Below are positions 24,201 through 35,896 of a DNA stretch of 64,000 bases, piece after piece; within the stretch, counting starts at the first letter, position 1, and every line of letters starts with the position of its first letter. The position numbers and the translations under genes are program-made. The notes below the pieces were generated by a model, which was not told the DNA's origin, did no database searches, and saw only the letters and a program-made list of their open reading frames with translations. This DNA is from Hydractinia symbiolongicarpus (lineage: Eukaryota > Cnidaria > Hydrozoa > Anthoathecata > Hydractiniidae). The stretch is taken from assembly GCF_029227915.1 (NCBI RefSeq), contig NC_079882.1, positions 2,170,001 through 2,234,000 of the forward strand. Direction: 5' to 3'.

Positions 24201-27200
24201 AAAAGGGTGATCAAGAAAATGTATAAGATCATGCAATTTTAACGAACGGCTACATAGATATTGGGGTTTAAAGACTTTTTAATGACGCCATCAACCCGTC
24301 CATTCTGAAGTTGATTTACCCAATTAAGTCCCAGGATGTCTATAGTTATCTCGCGTGGTGGAAAATGACTGACGTCACCACCCTGTTTCTAAGTTATTTG
24401 ACCTCAAGGTTTCAAGTGCATTGTAATGGCTTTGTTATTTTAAATTAAGATATTGATGTTACATTAATGTTATTAATGTTGTGCCCTAACATCAGAAAAT
24501 TTAACTTTGAGATACACTTTGCCTATTACAGACAGAGAGACAGACATAGTGTTTGTATAGATGTATAGATTATATAGAAGATGAAAGACATGACAACAAT
24601 CAAATAAAAAAAGCAATAAACAAACCAAAATCACAAAGCTTTAATAGTCCAGTGTTACTGATCAAGAGATTTTCTGGTTTGATATCTAAAAAGAATTACA
24701 ACAAATGAAGCATAATATTTTAAATGATAAGATACAAAACAACTAGAAAAAAAAGTACTAACAACGTTACATACCTCTATGTATAACATCATTCTTGTGA
24801 CACCATTGGACAGCTTTATTCAATTGGTTTATGTAATTTCTAATTAGAACAAATAGAAATACTTTAATATTGTTAATACTGACACTCACTAATCCCTTTG
24901 CACACAAAAAGAGCATTGCCAGAAACATTTCTACCTAATCTGGATTACAAGTTTTAATTCGAGATGCATTCTGGTCTATAAATAGCAGTCCAAATTTTTT
25001 CAAACTACCATCAAATAATACTCACTTAAGTTGGGGTATTGGAACTCCATTTGGTGTCCTTTCTAACAATTCTAACATATTCTAAATAAAAAAACCAAAC
25101 TGTTTATAATTATCTATGCTTCTGAATTGGAAGATATTAAAAGATATTCCACCTTTTCCACATACTCAAAGACGAGATACAACTTTCCTCGTTTGCGAAA
25201 TGCTTCCCTAAATTTATAAAGTTAAACATTCAAGTGCTACGGCATATATTTATGTGGCATCACTAAATAAAAAAAAACACACACTCAGATAAGATTTACC
25301 TTAGTTGAACTATGTTTTCTTGTTTTAACATTCGCAATACTTTTAACTCTCGCAGTGTTGTTCTTTTCACATCTTCACTTTCTGAAGAACATAAAATAAA
25401 ATAATTCTAATACAGTGAACAGGCTACAAAGGGTTAAACAAAAATCAAAATAATGAACTACCATAAGTGGCAATCAAAATTGTACTAACCTTCGCTGTCC
25501 TTAAACTTTTTTATTGCAACGATATCATTACTTTCCTTAAAAATAAAATGACATGGATTTATTAGAGTGTGCAGTTCTAACATTATTACATTCTCAAAGT
25601 GTCTTTTGTAAAAACATGTCATCAAAAATTTAGAATAGGCTCAGATTAAGAATTACATTGTGCAAAATGCCCGTGAGCATGTATATATCCAAAATAGAAT
25701 AACCCTTACTCCATTGACTCCGGACAGACTTTTTTATTATTTTCACCCATTATTCTTATTCAAGTGAGAGGAGACCATTCATCGCGTACAACCATCGAAA
25801 TATTCACTCTGTCATGTGTTTGCTTCTAGCATATTCTCTGTTTGTCCATTCATTAATACTTAAGATTTCACCCCACCCCTTGAACCTTTTTGAAAAACCA
25901 AATCACACAAAAAAAACTTATTTGGCTTTTTAATAAATAACTTAACAAAAGGAAGGAAAAGTTAACATTCACAATGTTAAATGTGAAGCGAAGATCATGT
26001 GGATGTTATTTTTACATATATTTAACAATGCTTTTACCAACTACTTACAAAAATTAAGCAACACATGTCACAGAACATAACCCTTTTATTTGTTGGTTTT
26101 TTGTTTATTATTAAGTGCCCTATCTCCTCTCCTCTGATTGGAACGAACTACTTTTTGTACAAACTGTGCAATGTTGTAAAATTGCAAATAATATAAACAT
26201 ACTTTGTGTCTGCATTTCATAACTACTCCATATGCACCTGTAAAAAAAGAGAAACTAAGATTTTAAAAGTATACTAAGCAGAAGATTTTAAATGATTATT
26301 GGTTTAAAAATCATAGTTTTATATATATCACACGCACCTTTTTATTGAATTTTTTATTTGTATATTCGCCATAATTATTACAAAGGATAAGGTATACCGA
26401 AAATATTATGGATAAATTCTTTCCTCTCTTGTTTCTTTGCTTGTTTTTTTCAACTTGTAGACTGACAAAAAAAATTTCCGGAAACTTTACTGCATTGCTT
26501 CACTGAATTAATCTTACACAAATTTGCTTTCGCCATATTGACTTCTATGTAGCTTAACTTAACGAAACCTATCAAAACATCTTTTACCTCTAATGAATAT
26601 TTGATAGACATTTTTTACCATTTTTATACCAGGTGGTTGCCTAAACACATTTTGAATTGTCCAGAAAATCTTAAAAATTTGATATTATATGCCAGGCATT
26701 TTATGTAAAAAATGTAGGTTTTTGGATCAAAACTAAAAATTTATTGTATAATTCCAGGCATGAGAGATTTGCACTGAAGATTAAAATGCAATTTCTATAT
26801 ACTACTTATAATGTTGACCTAAGGAGCAAGATACTTCTCCAGGTTACAGACTACATTATATTCCAGATTTTATATACCAAAATGTTAAAGGATGAAATGT
26901 TAAATGTTAAATTTTTAGACCATTCGACCACCTTGTTAAAGCAGAGAACTATTGCATTTTCAGAACAAAAAACCTGTGCAAACGTAACTATATATATACT
27001 TTTATTTATTTTATTTATTTATTTATTTATTTATGAAAGGTAATATTAACAAGTACAGATGCAGAGTGTAATTTAGCATCTCTTGTTGATATTAATATGT
27101 TGTCTCCATAATATAGACTGTAAACAATAGTGAATGTTCTTGGTGGGGCCTCAAGTGGTTGTGCAGTTGTGTTGATATCCAGTTGTGTTGTTGTGTTACG

Positions 27201-30200
27201 GATCAAGTTGTGTTGTTGTGTTCCTGCTGGTTGTGTTTGTGATACCACTGAGTAATCAAGTGAGACAATCAAAGTAAGTCATTATTGTTACTTAACAAAT
27301 GGTAGCAGAGGAATAATGGCTTCAAAAAAAGATTACAAGGCCCCGCCAACGTTAAGTGAGGACATTTCATATGAAAACTGGAAAAAGGAGATAAAAATTT
27401 GGCAAATTTTTACAAATGTTGATAAAAAGAAACAGGCTGCTGCTATTTTTCTTACACTTGAAGGTAAAGCTAGAGATGCAGTTCTTGAAATGAACATTGA
27501 GACTCTTAATGCAGATAATGGTGTTGATAAAGTAATAGAAACTCTTGACAGCTTATTTAAAAAAGACACGTTACAATTAGCTTTTACTAACTATGATAAT
27601 TTTGAAAAATTTTGCAAAACTGAAGAAATGACAATGAAACAATATGTAATTGAGTTTGAACGCTTACACAACAAAGCTAAGCAATATGGCATGGAATTAC
27701 CGGATTAGCATATAAACTTTTGGTAAACGCAAGACTACCTGAGCAACAAGAACGACTGGTAAAAGCAACTATTACTGAACTCACATTTTCCGGAATGAAA
27801 AATCAACTTAAGAGGATCTTTGGTGATATAGTTCAACAAGATAGAGTCAATGTAAATGATATTCAGTTAGAACCGACTTATCATGGCAGTCATCAGTATT
27901 TCAGAGGAAGAGGAAGATACTTTAGAGGTGCGACCAACTACACAAGACCTACTGCTGACAGAAATAGTAAAGATAATCGTCAAAGAAATCCTGTGGATAT
28001 GAATGGAGAAATATCGAGATGTAACATTTGTTGATTCTGTGTTTCATTGGCAAAGATTGCCCAGACTCATACGAAAATAGAAAGAAAAAGAAAGAGGAAG
28101 TGAATGTAACATTGTATACAGAGGTAATGGATGTATTTATGGGTAAAACATTGAGCGCTGCTGTTCTGGATTCAGGCTGTTCAAAAACTGTTTGTGGAGA
28201 AAGTTGGCTGAAAGAATATTTAGAGACATTGAGTGATAATGAACTTAATCATGTCACAGAGTCACAAAGTAATACAATATTTAAGTTTGGAGATGGAAAT
28301 GAAATGAGATCTATTAAACAAATGAAATTGCCAGCCAGAATTGGAGATACTAATATCAATATTGTAACAGATGTTGTGAAAGGAGATTTGTCACTACTTT
28401 TTAGTAAAGATGCCATGAAGAAAGCAGGCACAAAAATTGATTTTTCAAAGGACACAATAGAAATTCTGGGAATGAAGCAAAAGGTGTTTTTCACATCCTC
28501 AGAACACTATTGTATCCCTTTAGGCAAAATAAAATTTGAATTTGATGATATTTCAAGTGTGGATGCGGGAGAAATAGTTCTGTATTCAAAGAGTTTTGCT
28601 ATGAAAAATGAAACCGAAAGATTAAAAGACATTGTTAAACTTCATAAACAATTTAGTCATCCGCCACCAGAACGTTTAAAGAAGTTACTTCGGGATGCAG
28701 GTGTTGAGGATAAGAAGTTACATACATTGATTGACCATATATCACAGAAATGTGAGACATGTTTCAAGTACAAGAAACTATCTCCAAGACCTATGGTGGG
28801 TTTGCGTATGTCCAATGACTTTAATGACTGTGTAGCAATGGACCTAAAAGAGTGGACAGATGGCAATACAAAAACATGGTCTTTACATTTAATTGATACT
28901 TTTACAAAGTATAGTGCTGCTACTGTCATACATAGCAAACGAAAAGAAGTGATTGTCAAAAAGATATTTGAAATCTGGGTAGGAACATTTGGCTGTGCAG
29001 GGAAGTTCATGGTTGAAAATGGAGGGGAGTTCGATAACAGTGAATTCATTGATTTCTGTGAAAAATTTAACATTAGGGTTGTAACCACGGCTGCAGAGAG
29101 TCCATGGAGTAACGGAATAGTTGAAAGGCATAATGCTATCATTGGAGAGACTGTTCGAAAAATTATGAATGATCAAAACTGTGAGTTAGAAGTGGCTTTA
29201 AGTTGGGCAATTAGTGCAAAGAACTCACTTGCAAATTACAATGGCTACAGTCCAAACCAATTACTTTTTGGCAAGAACCCCAATATACCATGCATATTGA
29301 CAAATAAGCCACCTGCAATGGGAAGTGAAACTGCTAGTTAAGTAGTAGCAAAAAATTTAAATGCTATGCATGCAGCAAGACGGGCATATATCGAAAACGA
29401 GTCATTAGAAAAGATACGACGAGCTTTGAGACATCAAATTAGACCTTCTGGAAATGTGAATACATGAATGGCGATAAAGTCTATTATCGGAGAAAAGACG
29501 ACAAACATTGGCATGGCCCAGGTACAGTTATAGGTTATGAAAGTCAGCAAGTTTTGGTAAAACATGGAAGTCGCATCCATGTAATTTAATGCATGAGAAA
29601 GGTCAAGAGAGAATAGTTTCTGATGACACACCGAAACCTGAAACAAACACAGAACAGTTTATGAAACATCTTGCACTAGAAGATGATGTATACAGTTAAA
29701 ATGATTATTTATTATTATTATTATTCATATTTATTTACAGGTGTCCTAATCAGGGTTCATAAAGACAATCCTGGTATCAATAAGGTTCCTGTATATACAA
29801 GTATATAATAAATAATGTTAAAAATTTTAAAAATGATAAAAAAAATGTATTATCTATAAGACAAAAAATGAAATATACAAGATAGTAGAATAGGCGAATG
29901 TGCTGGGATAGATAGTTTCGACACCACACTGAAAAAGACATGAAGAGGAAAAACAAAACTGATGGAAAGGAAATCTAAGTGAGCAGAGGTAATTAGACGC
30001 GACGCTGTGTGGGAACAAAAGTAAAATTTAAAATTTAATAACCCTAATGCTTCTTTTAAATAAAAACAATGATGATTCTTTCTGCAGTACAGTTGGTAAT
30101 TCGTTAAAAATCATACCACCTTGATGACCGAAAGATTTTCTTGCAAATTCAGTCCTAAGATGGCCAAGTTTGATGTTTGATTGATTTCTTCGAGTATTCA

Positions 30201-33200
30201 TTGTGTGGTTGATTTGCTCAAAATTGAAGTGGTTTTCAGTGATGCCATTGATGCTTTTGAAAACTTCAACCGCAGCTCTTTGTTTCTTGATCGTTGCAAT
30301 AGAATCCCATTGATGGGTACCACCACAAATTTTAAACGCTCGATTGTGTAAATATTGTAGCTTGTCTTCCTGGGTTCTCGATAAAGACAGCATTATTGGA
30401 TAACAATAAAGTAAATTCGGCAGGATAACAGTGTTATAAACCGATTTTACTATGTCAGCTGTCAAAAGATATCGAATACTTTTGAGTAATTTGAGCTTTC
30501 CAGATGCCTTTTTGTACGTTGTGTTGAGATGTTCCTGTAGTGTCAGATGGTTGTTAAATATAATTATCTTCTTTGTTAATGGACGTAGCATTTAGCTTGA
30601 TGGTACATGCTTCCTGTTTACGTAGGTTTTGATGAGCTCCATACATAACAAACTCAGTCTTTCCCTTTTTAAGATTTATTATTAAACAGTTTTCATTCAT
30701 CCAGTCTGCAATACGTTGGACTTCGTTATTAAGAACTGATTTAACTTCTTGATTTTGCTCGATTTTGATGAGTAATATACAACAGTGTCATCGGCATACA
30801 AAAGTACTTTCGATTTACTTAGTAGTTGGTGTAAGTCGTTAACGAGTAGAAGGAATAGTAATGGACCCAGGGTTGAACCCTGGGGTACACCACAAGTAAT
30901 CTGTTGAGGTGATGAATTTATGTTATCGTATGTGACATATTGGGTACGATTGAATAAATAATCTTCGAACCACTGCAACTCGATATCATGGATGCCATGA
31001 AGTTGGAGTTTGTGTAAAAGCCGCGAGTGGTTCACAGTGTCGAAGGCTTTTCGCAAGTCGAGATAAATCGCCCCAGTGCATTCTCCTTTATCTGCATTTT
31101 TGCGAATAGTTTCGACAAACAATGACACCGCTTGTTGCGTAGATCGCTGTTTACGAAATCCGAATTGTTGGCATTGAAGAAGGTTGTTTTCTTCTAGATA
31201 AATGTACAGTTGGTGATGTACAATTTGTTCGATAATCTTCGAGAATACATTTAGCGCGGAAATTGGTCGATAGTTATCAAGTTTTGATTTATCGTCCGAT
31301 TTGTATACTGGAGTCACGCATGCTACTTTTTCAGCTGATGGAAACGTATGAGACCGAAGACTCAAGTTAATTAGGTAGCATAATGGAAGTAAAATTTCAT
31401 CGGCGCAATCCTTTATGAGACGAGGCGGTATTCCATCCGGACCGGCACCTTTTGACACTTTCAGTTTCTTTAGTCGTTTTTTAAGTAAATCAGGAGTAAC
31501 TGCATTAAATTTGAACACTGACATATTCTTGTTAAGGGAAAGCTTGCTCGACTCATAATATATCCATCTCCGATCACCAATGGAAGTAATAGTATTCGCA
31601 AGTTTGGAACCGATACTTGAGAAAAATTTACAGAAACAACCAGCTATCCTCGATTTATTACTTATTAAGCATCCATCAACATTGATAACATTACTAACAC
31701 CTTTTTTTGGTTTAACCGGGTAAACCTTTTTAATCAAATTCCAAAATGTTTTAGAATCATTTACGTTTTCAGTAAAAATGTTTTGGTGATATTTCTTTTT
31801 ACTTTGACGTATAAGAGTGGTGACTTTATTACGGATTCTTTTGTAGCTTTCCCAGTCAAAACTGTTGTTATATTTCCTCGCTTTTCTCAAAAAATGGTCC
31901 CTTTCTCTCATTTTTGTTTTAATTTCACCAGAGAGCCACGGACACGACTTTCCTCCAATAGATATTACTTTGAGTGGAACATGAATATTAATGATTTCGA
32001 GGATTCTTGATTTAAATGCATCCCAGCTTTCATTCATGGTATCTTTAAAGATAATAGAATCCCAATCAGAGTTTTTCATATCATCCTTAAAACGAGTTGC
32101 GTTGTAATTTTTATAATCTCGAATTTTAATTCTACGAGGTACATAGCGATTGACATTTATTTTTCTGTTTACACCAATTAAGTCATGATCACTGATCCCT
32201 AATGGTAGAACTATTGTTTCTTTGACATTGTTTTGATGCGAGGTAAAAATTACATCAATTATCGTTTTTGAACTTTCCGTTTCTCTAGTGAACTGTTTGA
32301 TGAGTTGCTTGAGACCCACAATAACAAATAGGTCTTTTAATTGTTTATGATCATTGCGTTTATTTTAATCTATATTAAGATCTCCCAGTAGTAAAGTTTC
32401 TTTATCTTCCGTTGAGCTAATTGTCAAAAAGTCGTTAAGACAAGTTTCGAAATTTTTTGTACCATGTAATGAACTATCCGGGGGTCGGTACATGACACAA
32501 ACGATAAAAGATTTGGACTTTTCTACAAAGATTTCTACAACTATGGATTCAATATCACTCTCCAAGTCAAATCTACGTTGCCATTTGAGATCGTCTCTAA
32601 TGTAAACAATAACACCACCACCAATTCCTGTTTTTCGATCTTTCCTTACAGTACGGTATCCTTCAATTGAAACTAGTGAATCCGGAATTATTTCAGTAAG
32701 ATGAGATTCAGTTATTCCAAATATGTGAATGTTTTTTCTAGTACTGAATAACATGTCCCGGATTTGGTCAATTTTTCCAAACAAGCCATTGACGTTCAGA
32801 TGAAGAAGTTTGAAACCACGCTTTTCTGAAAAGGAGTTAATAGTATCATTTTCAGTTCGACCCCCGTCGTGGTTGAGTCTGCATTGAGTGCAAAGAGATG
32901 TTGTGATAAAATCTTTTATGTTGATACAATTTTTGTGAAAAAATTGAGTACATCCAATACATGTTACTTTTTGTTTGTTATGCTTTATATTATTCAAGCA
33001 AGCGCCACAATCAGGACCCGGACAGATTTCAACGTCCCCGGCAAGTATTAAAAGTAACCAAGTCGTTTCTCTGAGATCAAGATTAAGTTTATAAATGTGA
33101 TTCTGTTTATAAACCCATAAAGATGAACTGTAATAACAGTCTTGCACGAAATCAAACGATTCCATAGTAAAACCAGTATTTGTATCCATATTATCATAAA

Positions 33201-34794
33201 TTGCAGGTCCAGCTGATGTAAAAGTAGGCCTTTTCACAGAAAATATAACAACAAGTAATAAAAGGTGGCGGAACATGTCCGTACACCGCAGTGCCATCTT
33301 TGAGATGAGGATGATGTAGATGCTGTTACACTAGAAGAGGACAATGTATACTTTGAAGATACTGAAAATACTATTGAAGAAGAAGAAATGAGGAGAAATG
33401 ATGATGACTTTGATAGTATAAATCATATTGATGAAGTAAGCAAATTAGAAAATATGGAACACAATAAAGATGTAAGCGAACAGCGGAATGTCAATGCTAA
33501 CAATAAAAATGATGATGCTGAAAATGATGTTGTTAAATTAAAACCAAAGATGAAAATACGCATTGCAACAAATGAAGATTTGCAATTAAAAGAAGTTGAA
33601 GTAATTTCAAGAGCTGGAAAAGTTGGAAAGGCTCAGGGAGGAAAATATAAAGATTTTTGGAATGTTCACCATAAAGATGGCTCTACAGAATGTATTGATA
33701 TGAAAAAGGGAATATCAAAAATAGAAAGAATATATAAATGAAGAAATTAGTCCATCAAATAGTGAAGAGATACTGTTAGTTGACAGCACAGAGACTGAAT
33801 TAATTAAGCAAGCAAAAACGAATGAGCTGGAAAATTGGATCAAAAACAATTTTTATGAAGAGGTTCCAGTGTCTAAGCAATCATTGATATCGACAAGATG
33901 GGTGATTACCAAGAAATGTGACCAGTCTGGTTTGGTCAAATTTAAAGCAAGGTTTGTAGCAAGAGGATTTGAAGATAAAGCAGATGTACAAACAGATTCT
34001 CCGACCTGCTGCAAAGAGTCACTTAGGATTATGTTTGCTATTATGTCTGTCATAGAAGCTGCAGAATCGTCATACTGGTTATCAATTATTATTTGAGATG
34101 TTGTCTTTGATGGCAAAGGACTCCAGATTGCGATGGAATGTTATACTGATTGCAAGTCTTTGGTAGATGCTGCACATTCCTGTAAAGGTATTTTAGACAG
34201 AAGATTAAGAGTCGACATTGCCATCTTGAAAGAAATGATAGAAAAGAAAGAAATTTCAAAACTTAGTTGGATAACAACAAAAGACCAAATAGCAGATCCA
34301 ATGACAAAGAATGGAGCTTCGTCAAGTCGACTTTTGCAAGCAATTGCAGAGGCTCGGCTGCTGAGAAAGTGAAGAAGTTTGTAAATAGTGTACATATGAG
34401 TGAGTTGATTTACAGTAAATGAAAAAGACTAAAAAAAATGAGAAGACACAGATTCTCACCAACATTCACTAATTGAAGAAAGAGAAGGGAGATTGTTGAT
34501 ATTAATATGTTGTCTCCATAATATAGACTGTAAACAATAGTGAATGTTCTTGGTGGGGGCTCAAGTGGTTGTGCAGTTGTGTTGATATCCAGTTGTGTTG
34601 TTGTGTTACGGATCAAGTTGTGTTGTTGTGTTCCTGCTGGTTGTGTTTGTGATACCACTGAGTAATCAAGTGAGACAATCACAGTAAGTCATTATTGTTA
34701 CTTAACATCTCTAATATACAAGATTAAAATAAGCAGCTACTCAAATAATTTACTAACCTTCACCAACTATACCAAGTACTTCATATTTATTCAT
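15266..34794 (-). CDS. CDKL5: CDKL5-type cyclin-dependent kinase-like Ser/Thr kinase
   Basis: Exons in transcript order: 34794-34758, 26237-26203, 25535-25490, 25381-25300, 25207-25153, 25081-25026, 24839-24775, 24685-24626, 24025-23927, 23311-22462, 21947-21884, 21794-21710, 21096-21031, 20912-20879, 20729-20661, 15812-15732, 15664-15266. All junctions agree in phase except 23927/23311, which is one base short. The protein is about 727 residues. The kinase domain covers roughly 1-300: GEGAYG loop near 11-16, AIKK Lys33, HRDIKPEN at 124, DFG at 144, TDY at 160-162, and GELSDGQP with PGESEIDQL, diagnostic of CDKL5. The Ser/Lys-rich tail is poorly conserved in this family, so its exons rest on splice phase alone. 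CDKL5 homologues act in cilia and neurons. Intron 1 holds a Copia element and the intron before 15812 holds an antisense gene. The kinase call is firm; the tail model is good but unproven. Confidence 0.88.
16003..16054. promoter_or_regulatory. Cluster of CRE/ATF-like sites
   Basis: Three TGACGT-core sites lie within 52 bp: TGACGTGA (16003-16010), TTACGTCA (16017-16024) and TTGACGTCAA (16045-16054). They sit about 120-170 bp upstream of the coiled-coil gene's start codon, a sensible promoter position. Binding by CREB/ATF-type bZIP factors is inferred from the motif only. Confidence 0.4.
16174..19998 (+). CDS. Large coiled-coil protein, nested antisense in CDKL5 intron
   Basis: Exons 16174-16209, 16285-18926 and 19044-19998 join in frame (GTAAGT, GTATGT donors) and encode 1,210 residues. 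The first 12 residues are a separate short exon. Residues about 70-890 are almost continuous heptad-rich coiled coil (dense Glu, Lys, Leu, Gln). A short interruption rich in Pro and Ala ([12 protein letters not shown], near residue 365) may be a hinge or small folded segment. The tail is basic and Ser-rich and contains two similar blocks of about 48 residues, each with VSFGRR, an acidic patch and DDFLN-x2-TPI. It ends in an acidic WSDDEEEL motif. I do not recognise the family; a structural role in a centrosomal, ciliary or meiotic complex is possible but unproven. The whole gene lies within the intron 20661-15812 of the CDKL5-like gene on the other strand. Confidence 0.85.
19999..20660. other. 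3' flank of coiled-coil gene, CDKL5 intron
   Basis: AATAAA-like signals follow the stop codon closely (TTTAATAAATTAATA near 20022). The rest is AT-rich intron without recognisable features. Confidence 0.5.
24131..24585. repeat. Dispersed repeat with GTGGAAAAATCCAC head
   Basis: Begins GCCCGTGGAAAAATCCAC, a short palindrome, and ends in an ACAGACAGAGAGACAGACA tract followed by TATAGATTATATAGA. The same head and a similar tail recur at 49246-49350, so this is a dispersed family. It lies in a CDKL5 intron. The class is unknown. Confidence 0.5.
27000..27032. repeat. ATTT microsatellite
   Basis: About seven tandem ATTT units, just upstream of the Copia insertion in CDKL5 intron 1. Confidence 0.8.
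27084..27297 (+). repeat. Copia 5' LTR
   Basis: 214 bp, TGTTGATATT...ACTTAACA. Its middle is rich in GTTGTGTTG repeats. It differs from the 3' LTR by two substitutions (near 27158 and 27272), which suggests a recent insertion. Confidence 0.93.
27316..28070 (+). pseudogene. Copia gag region, frame broken
   Basis: The first frame (27316-27708) reads as a Copia-type gag capsid ([12 protein letters not shown] near the start). It stops at 27706-27708 and resumes in another frame from about 27720 ([13 protein letters not shown]). A zinc knuckle begins CNIC near 28022, but a one-base shift cuts it and the rest (FHW, DCPD) continues in the next frame. At least two indels are needed to break this region. 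Confidence 0.8.
28028..29341 (+). pseudogene. Copia protease and integrase
   Basis: Contains the aspartic protease signature LDSGCSKTV (residues about 50-58), a gag-pre-integrase zinc domain (H-x-H, CETC) and the integrase core. The first catalytic Asp is in AMDLKEW and the last Glu in SNGIVERHN. At the second catalytic position, where the family has Asp before NGGEF, this copy reads VENGGEF, an Asp-to-Glu change that would be expected to impair integration. The frame stops at 29339-29341, and integrase C-terminal sequence (WHGPGTVIG) continues with frame changes to about 29690. Confidence 0.85.
29691..33309 (-). mobile_element. CR1/L2-like non-LTR retrotransposon inside Copia
   Basis: Flanked by GATGATGTA on both sides (29682-29690 and 33310-33318). 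Removing it would leave the Copia sequence continuous through that site. On the minus strand it carries a PHD-type zinc finger, an exonuclease-endonuclease-phosphatase endonuclease, a reverse transcriptase and a C-terminal segment. The 3' end is a short AATA-rich tail near 29700-29725. The coding start lies only about 12 bases from the 5' edge, so the element is either 5'-truncated or has a very short leader. Confidence 0.9.
30028..33297 (-). pseudogene. CR1-like ORF2: PHD finger, endonuclease, reverse transcriptase
   Basis: Reads from ATG at 33297. Residues about 97-140 form a Cys/His zinc finger (CGAC, CIGC, FFHKNC, CTQC). The endonuclease follows ([29 protein letters not shown]). A single in-frame TAA at 32365-32367 interrupts it. 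The same frame then continues through the reverse transcriptase ([40 protein letters not shown]) to about 30770. A frameshift there and another before 30591 separate the C-terminal part, which ends at 30028. One stop and about two indels suggest a young copy or sequence error. Confidence 0.88.
33310..34372 (+). pseudogene. Copia remainder: linker, partial RT, RNase H end
   Basis: An acidic linker follows the CR1 insertion. Reverse transcriptase starts near 33780 ([20 protein letters not shown]) but breaks off after [11 protein letters not shown]. The sequence then jumps to the RNase H end ([20 protein letters not shown]) at about 34135-34372. The YVDD catalytic block is absent, so this copy cannot reverse transcribe itself. 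Confidence 0.85.
34494..34707 (+). repeat. Copia 3' LTR
   Basis: 214 bp, same ends as the 5' LTR, preceded by a purine-rich tract (GAAGAAAGAGAAGGGAGA) and followed by the TCTCT target duplication. Confidence 0.93.
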
Positions 34795-35624
34795 TATTTA
34801 AGAAAACCTTTCTCTTAAAACAATTCACCAAGACTTCTCCAAAATACAATTTTGAAAGAGTGATAAATCTTAAAAGAAACATCTATCACCTCACGTTTTA
34901 TTTGTTGATGTTAGCAACATAAATTGATAATTGGATCTACAAAAAGATTGGACTAAATTATTCATGACAAACATTTGAACAGTTTTTCACAGAAAATCCA
35001 ATTCAGTGTCAAATACAAATTTAAAATGTAGTTTTAAATAGAATACAAGTGTGATATCTCCCTCATGCAAAGAATAGTGAATCATAGAAAAACAAACCTT
35101 TATTAATAGTATAGTATTGTAAGTGCCATATTGAATTATATTCAAGATTTTTTCATTCCTTTTTCATGTTATTTTTTGATTTATTTAAGCTTCAATAATT
35201 AATTTTAATTTCTTAGGTTGCACCTACAAAAAAATTGATGATTGAAAATTACTGGGGAAATTCTACAAAACTTTAAAGTTAAACTAACAGAAATTATAAA
35301 ACAATATATCACAACTTCTAGGCAAAAGACGAAGCTGACCTTTACATTTTGCCAGTAACTTGGTCCAATTGTTTAGGGGTTTTCCAGTGTCTGATAACAT
35401 TTTTGAAATCAATAAGGACAAAAAGTTTGCATATTTTTCAAAGGAGTAAGAATGCTTAGGTTATAGTGTAATAAAATCCAGCTTTTAGATTCGAACATGT
35501 TTTACAGTGTGCTTATTTTTTTAAAAAAATTATTTTAAAGATGTCAATAATACATTAACATGTCTTTTAATTTAAAGATCTATTCAAGGAATGAAAATTT
35601 CATTAAGAAAAACTTTTTGAATAA
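34795..35624. promoter_or_regulatory. Upstream flank of the CDKL5-like gene
   Basis: Lies 5' of the CDKL5 start codon (minus strand). AT-rich, with no reading frame. It should contain the promoter and any 5' UTR exon, but I see no distinctive element. Confidence 0.35.
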
Positions 35625-35896
35625 TGCAGAATATCGAGGGATATACCCTGTCTATTATTTCCAGGAGGGCCAATGGCTTAGGAGAGTCCTAGAGTATTTA
35701 ATGGTCATTTTTGAGCTGCACAGATCAACGACCAACACAGTGTGCCAACTCTCCAATTGCCCTTACATGGCTTGGGTTAACCCGGGGCTATGGTAACATT
35801 CACTCGCCCATGTTGAATCGCCGTCAAGAGGAATCGAACCCTGGTCTCCCGAAGAGTACGAGAGCTATACTGAACCACTAATCTACAGCATCACAT
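35625..35896 (-). repeat. tRNA-derived SINE-like repeat
   Basis: On the minus strand it starts GTGATGCTGTAGATTAGTGG, giving an A-box-like TAGATTAGTGGTT. About 40 bases later comes the B-box match GGTTCGATTCC, the two RNA polymerase III promoter boxes of a tRNA-type head. The body (GGGTTAACCC, CACACTGTGTTGG) matches 9300-9585. The secondary structure looks too poor for a working tRNA gene. Confidence 0.65.

Larger units (their letters stand above)
27084..34707 (+). mobile_element. Copia-type LTR retrotransposon, defective, with nested insert
   Basis: Two 214-bp direct repeats with TG...CA ends (27084-27297, 34494-34707) differ at only two positions that I could find. TCTCT flanks both sides (27079-27083, 34708-34712), a 5-bp target duplication. 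TGGTAGCAGAG directly after the first LTR (27300) fits the usual Copia primer-binding site complementary to initiator tRNA-Met. A purine-rich tract precedes the 3' LTR. Gag, protease and integrase precede reverse transcriptase, the Copia order. The reading frame is broken at several points, most of the reverse transcriptase core is missing, and a 3.6-kb CR1-like element interrupts it. It sits in intron 1 of the CDKL5-like gene, opposite to that gene's direction. Confidence 0.93.

Noticed and set aside
27084-34707. Copia insertion as a disruption of CDKL5 coding sequence
   Set aside because: It is wholly within intron 1; exons on both sides keep their splice sites and phase.
35830-35895. tRNA gene on the minus strand
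   Set aside because: A and B boxes are present, but the arms do not pair as a cloverleaf, and the sequence continues into a repeat body found elsewhere, so it is a SINE head.
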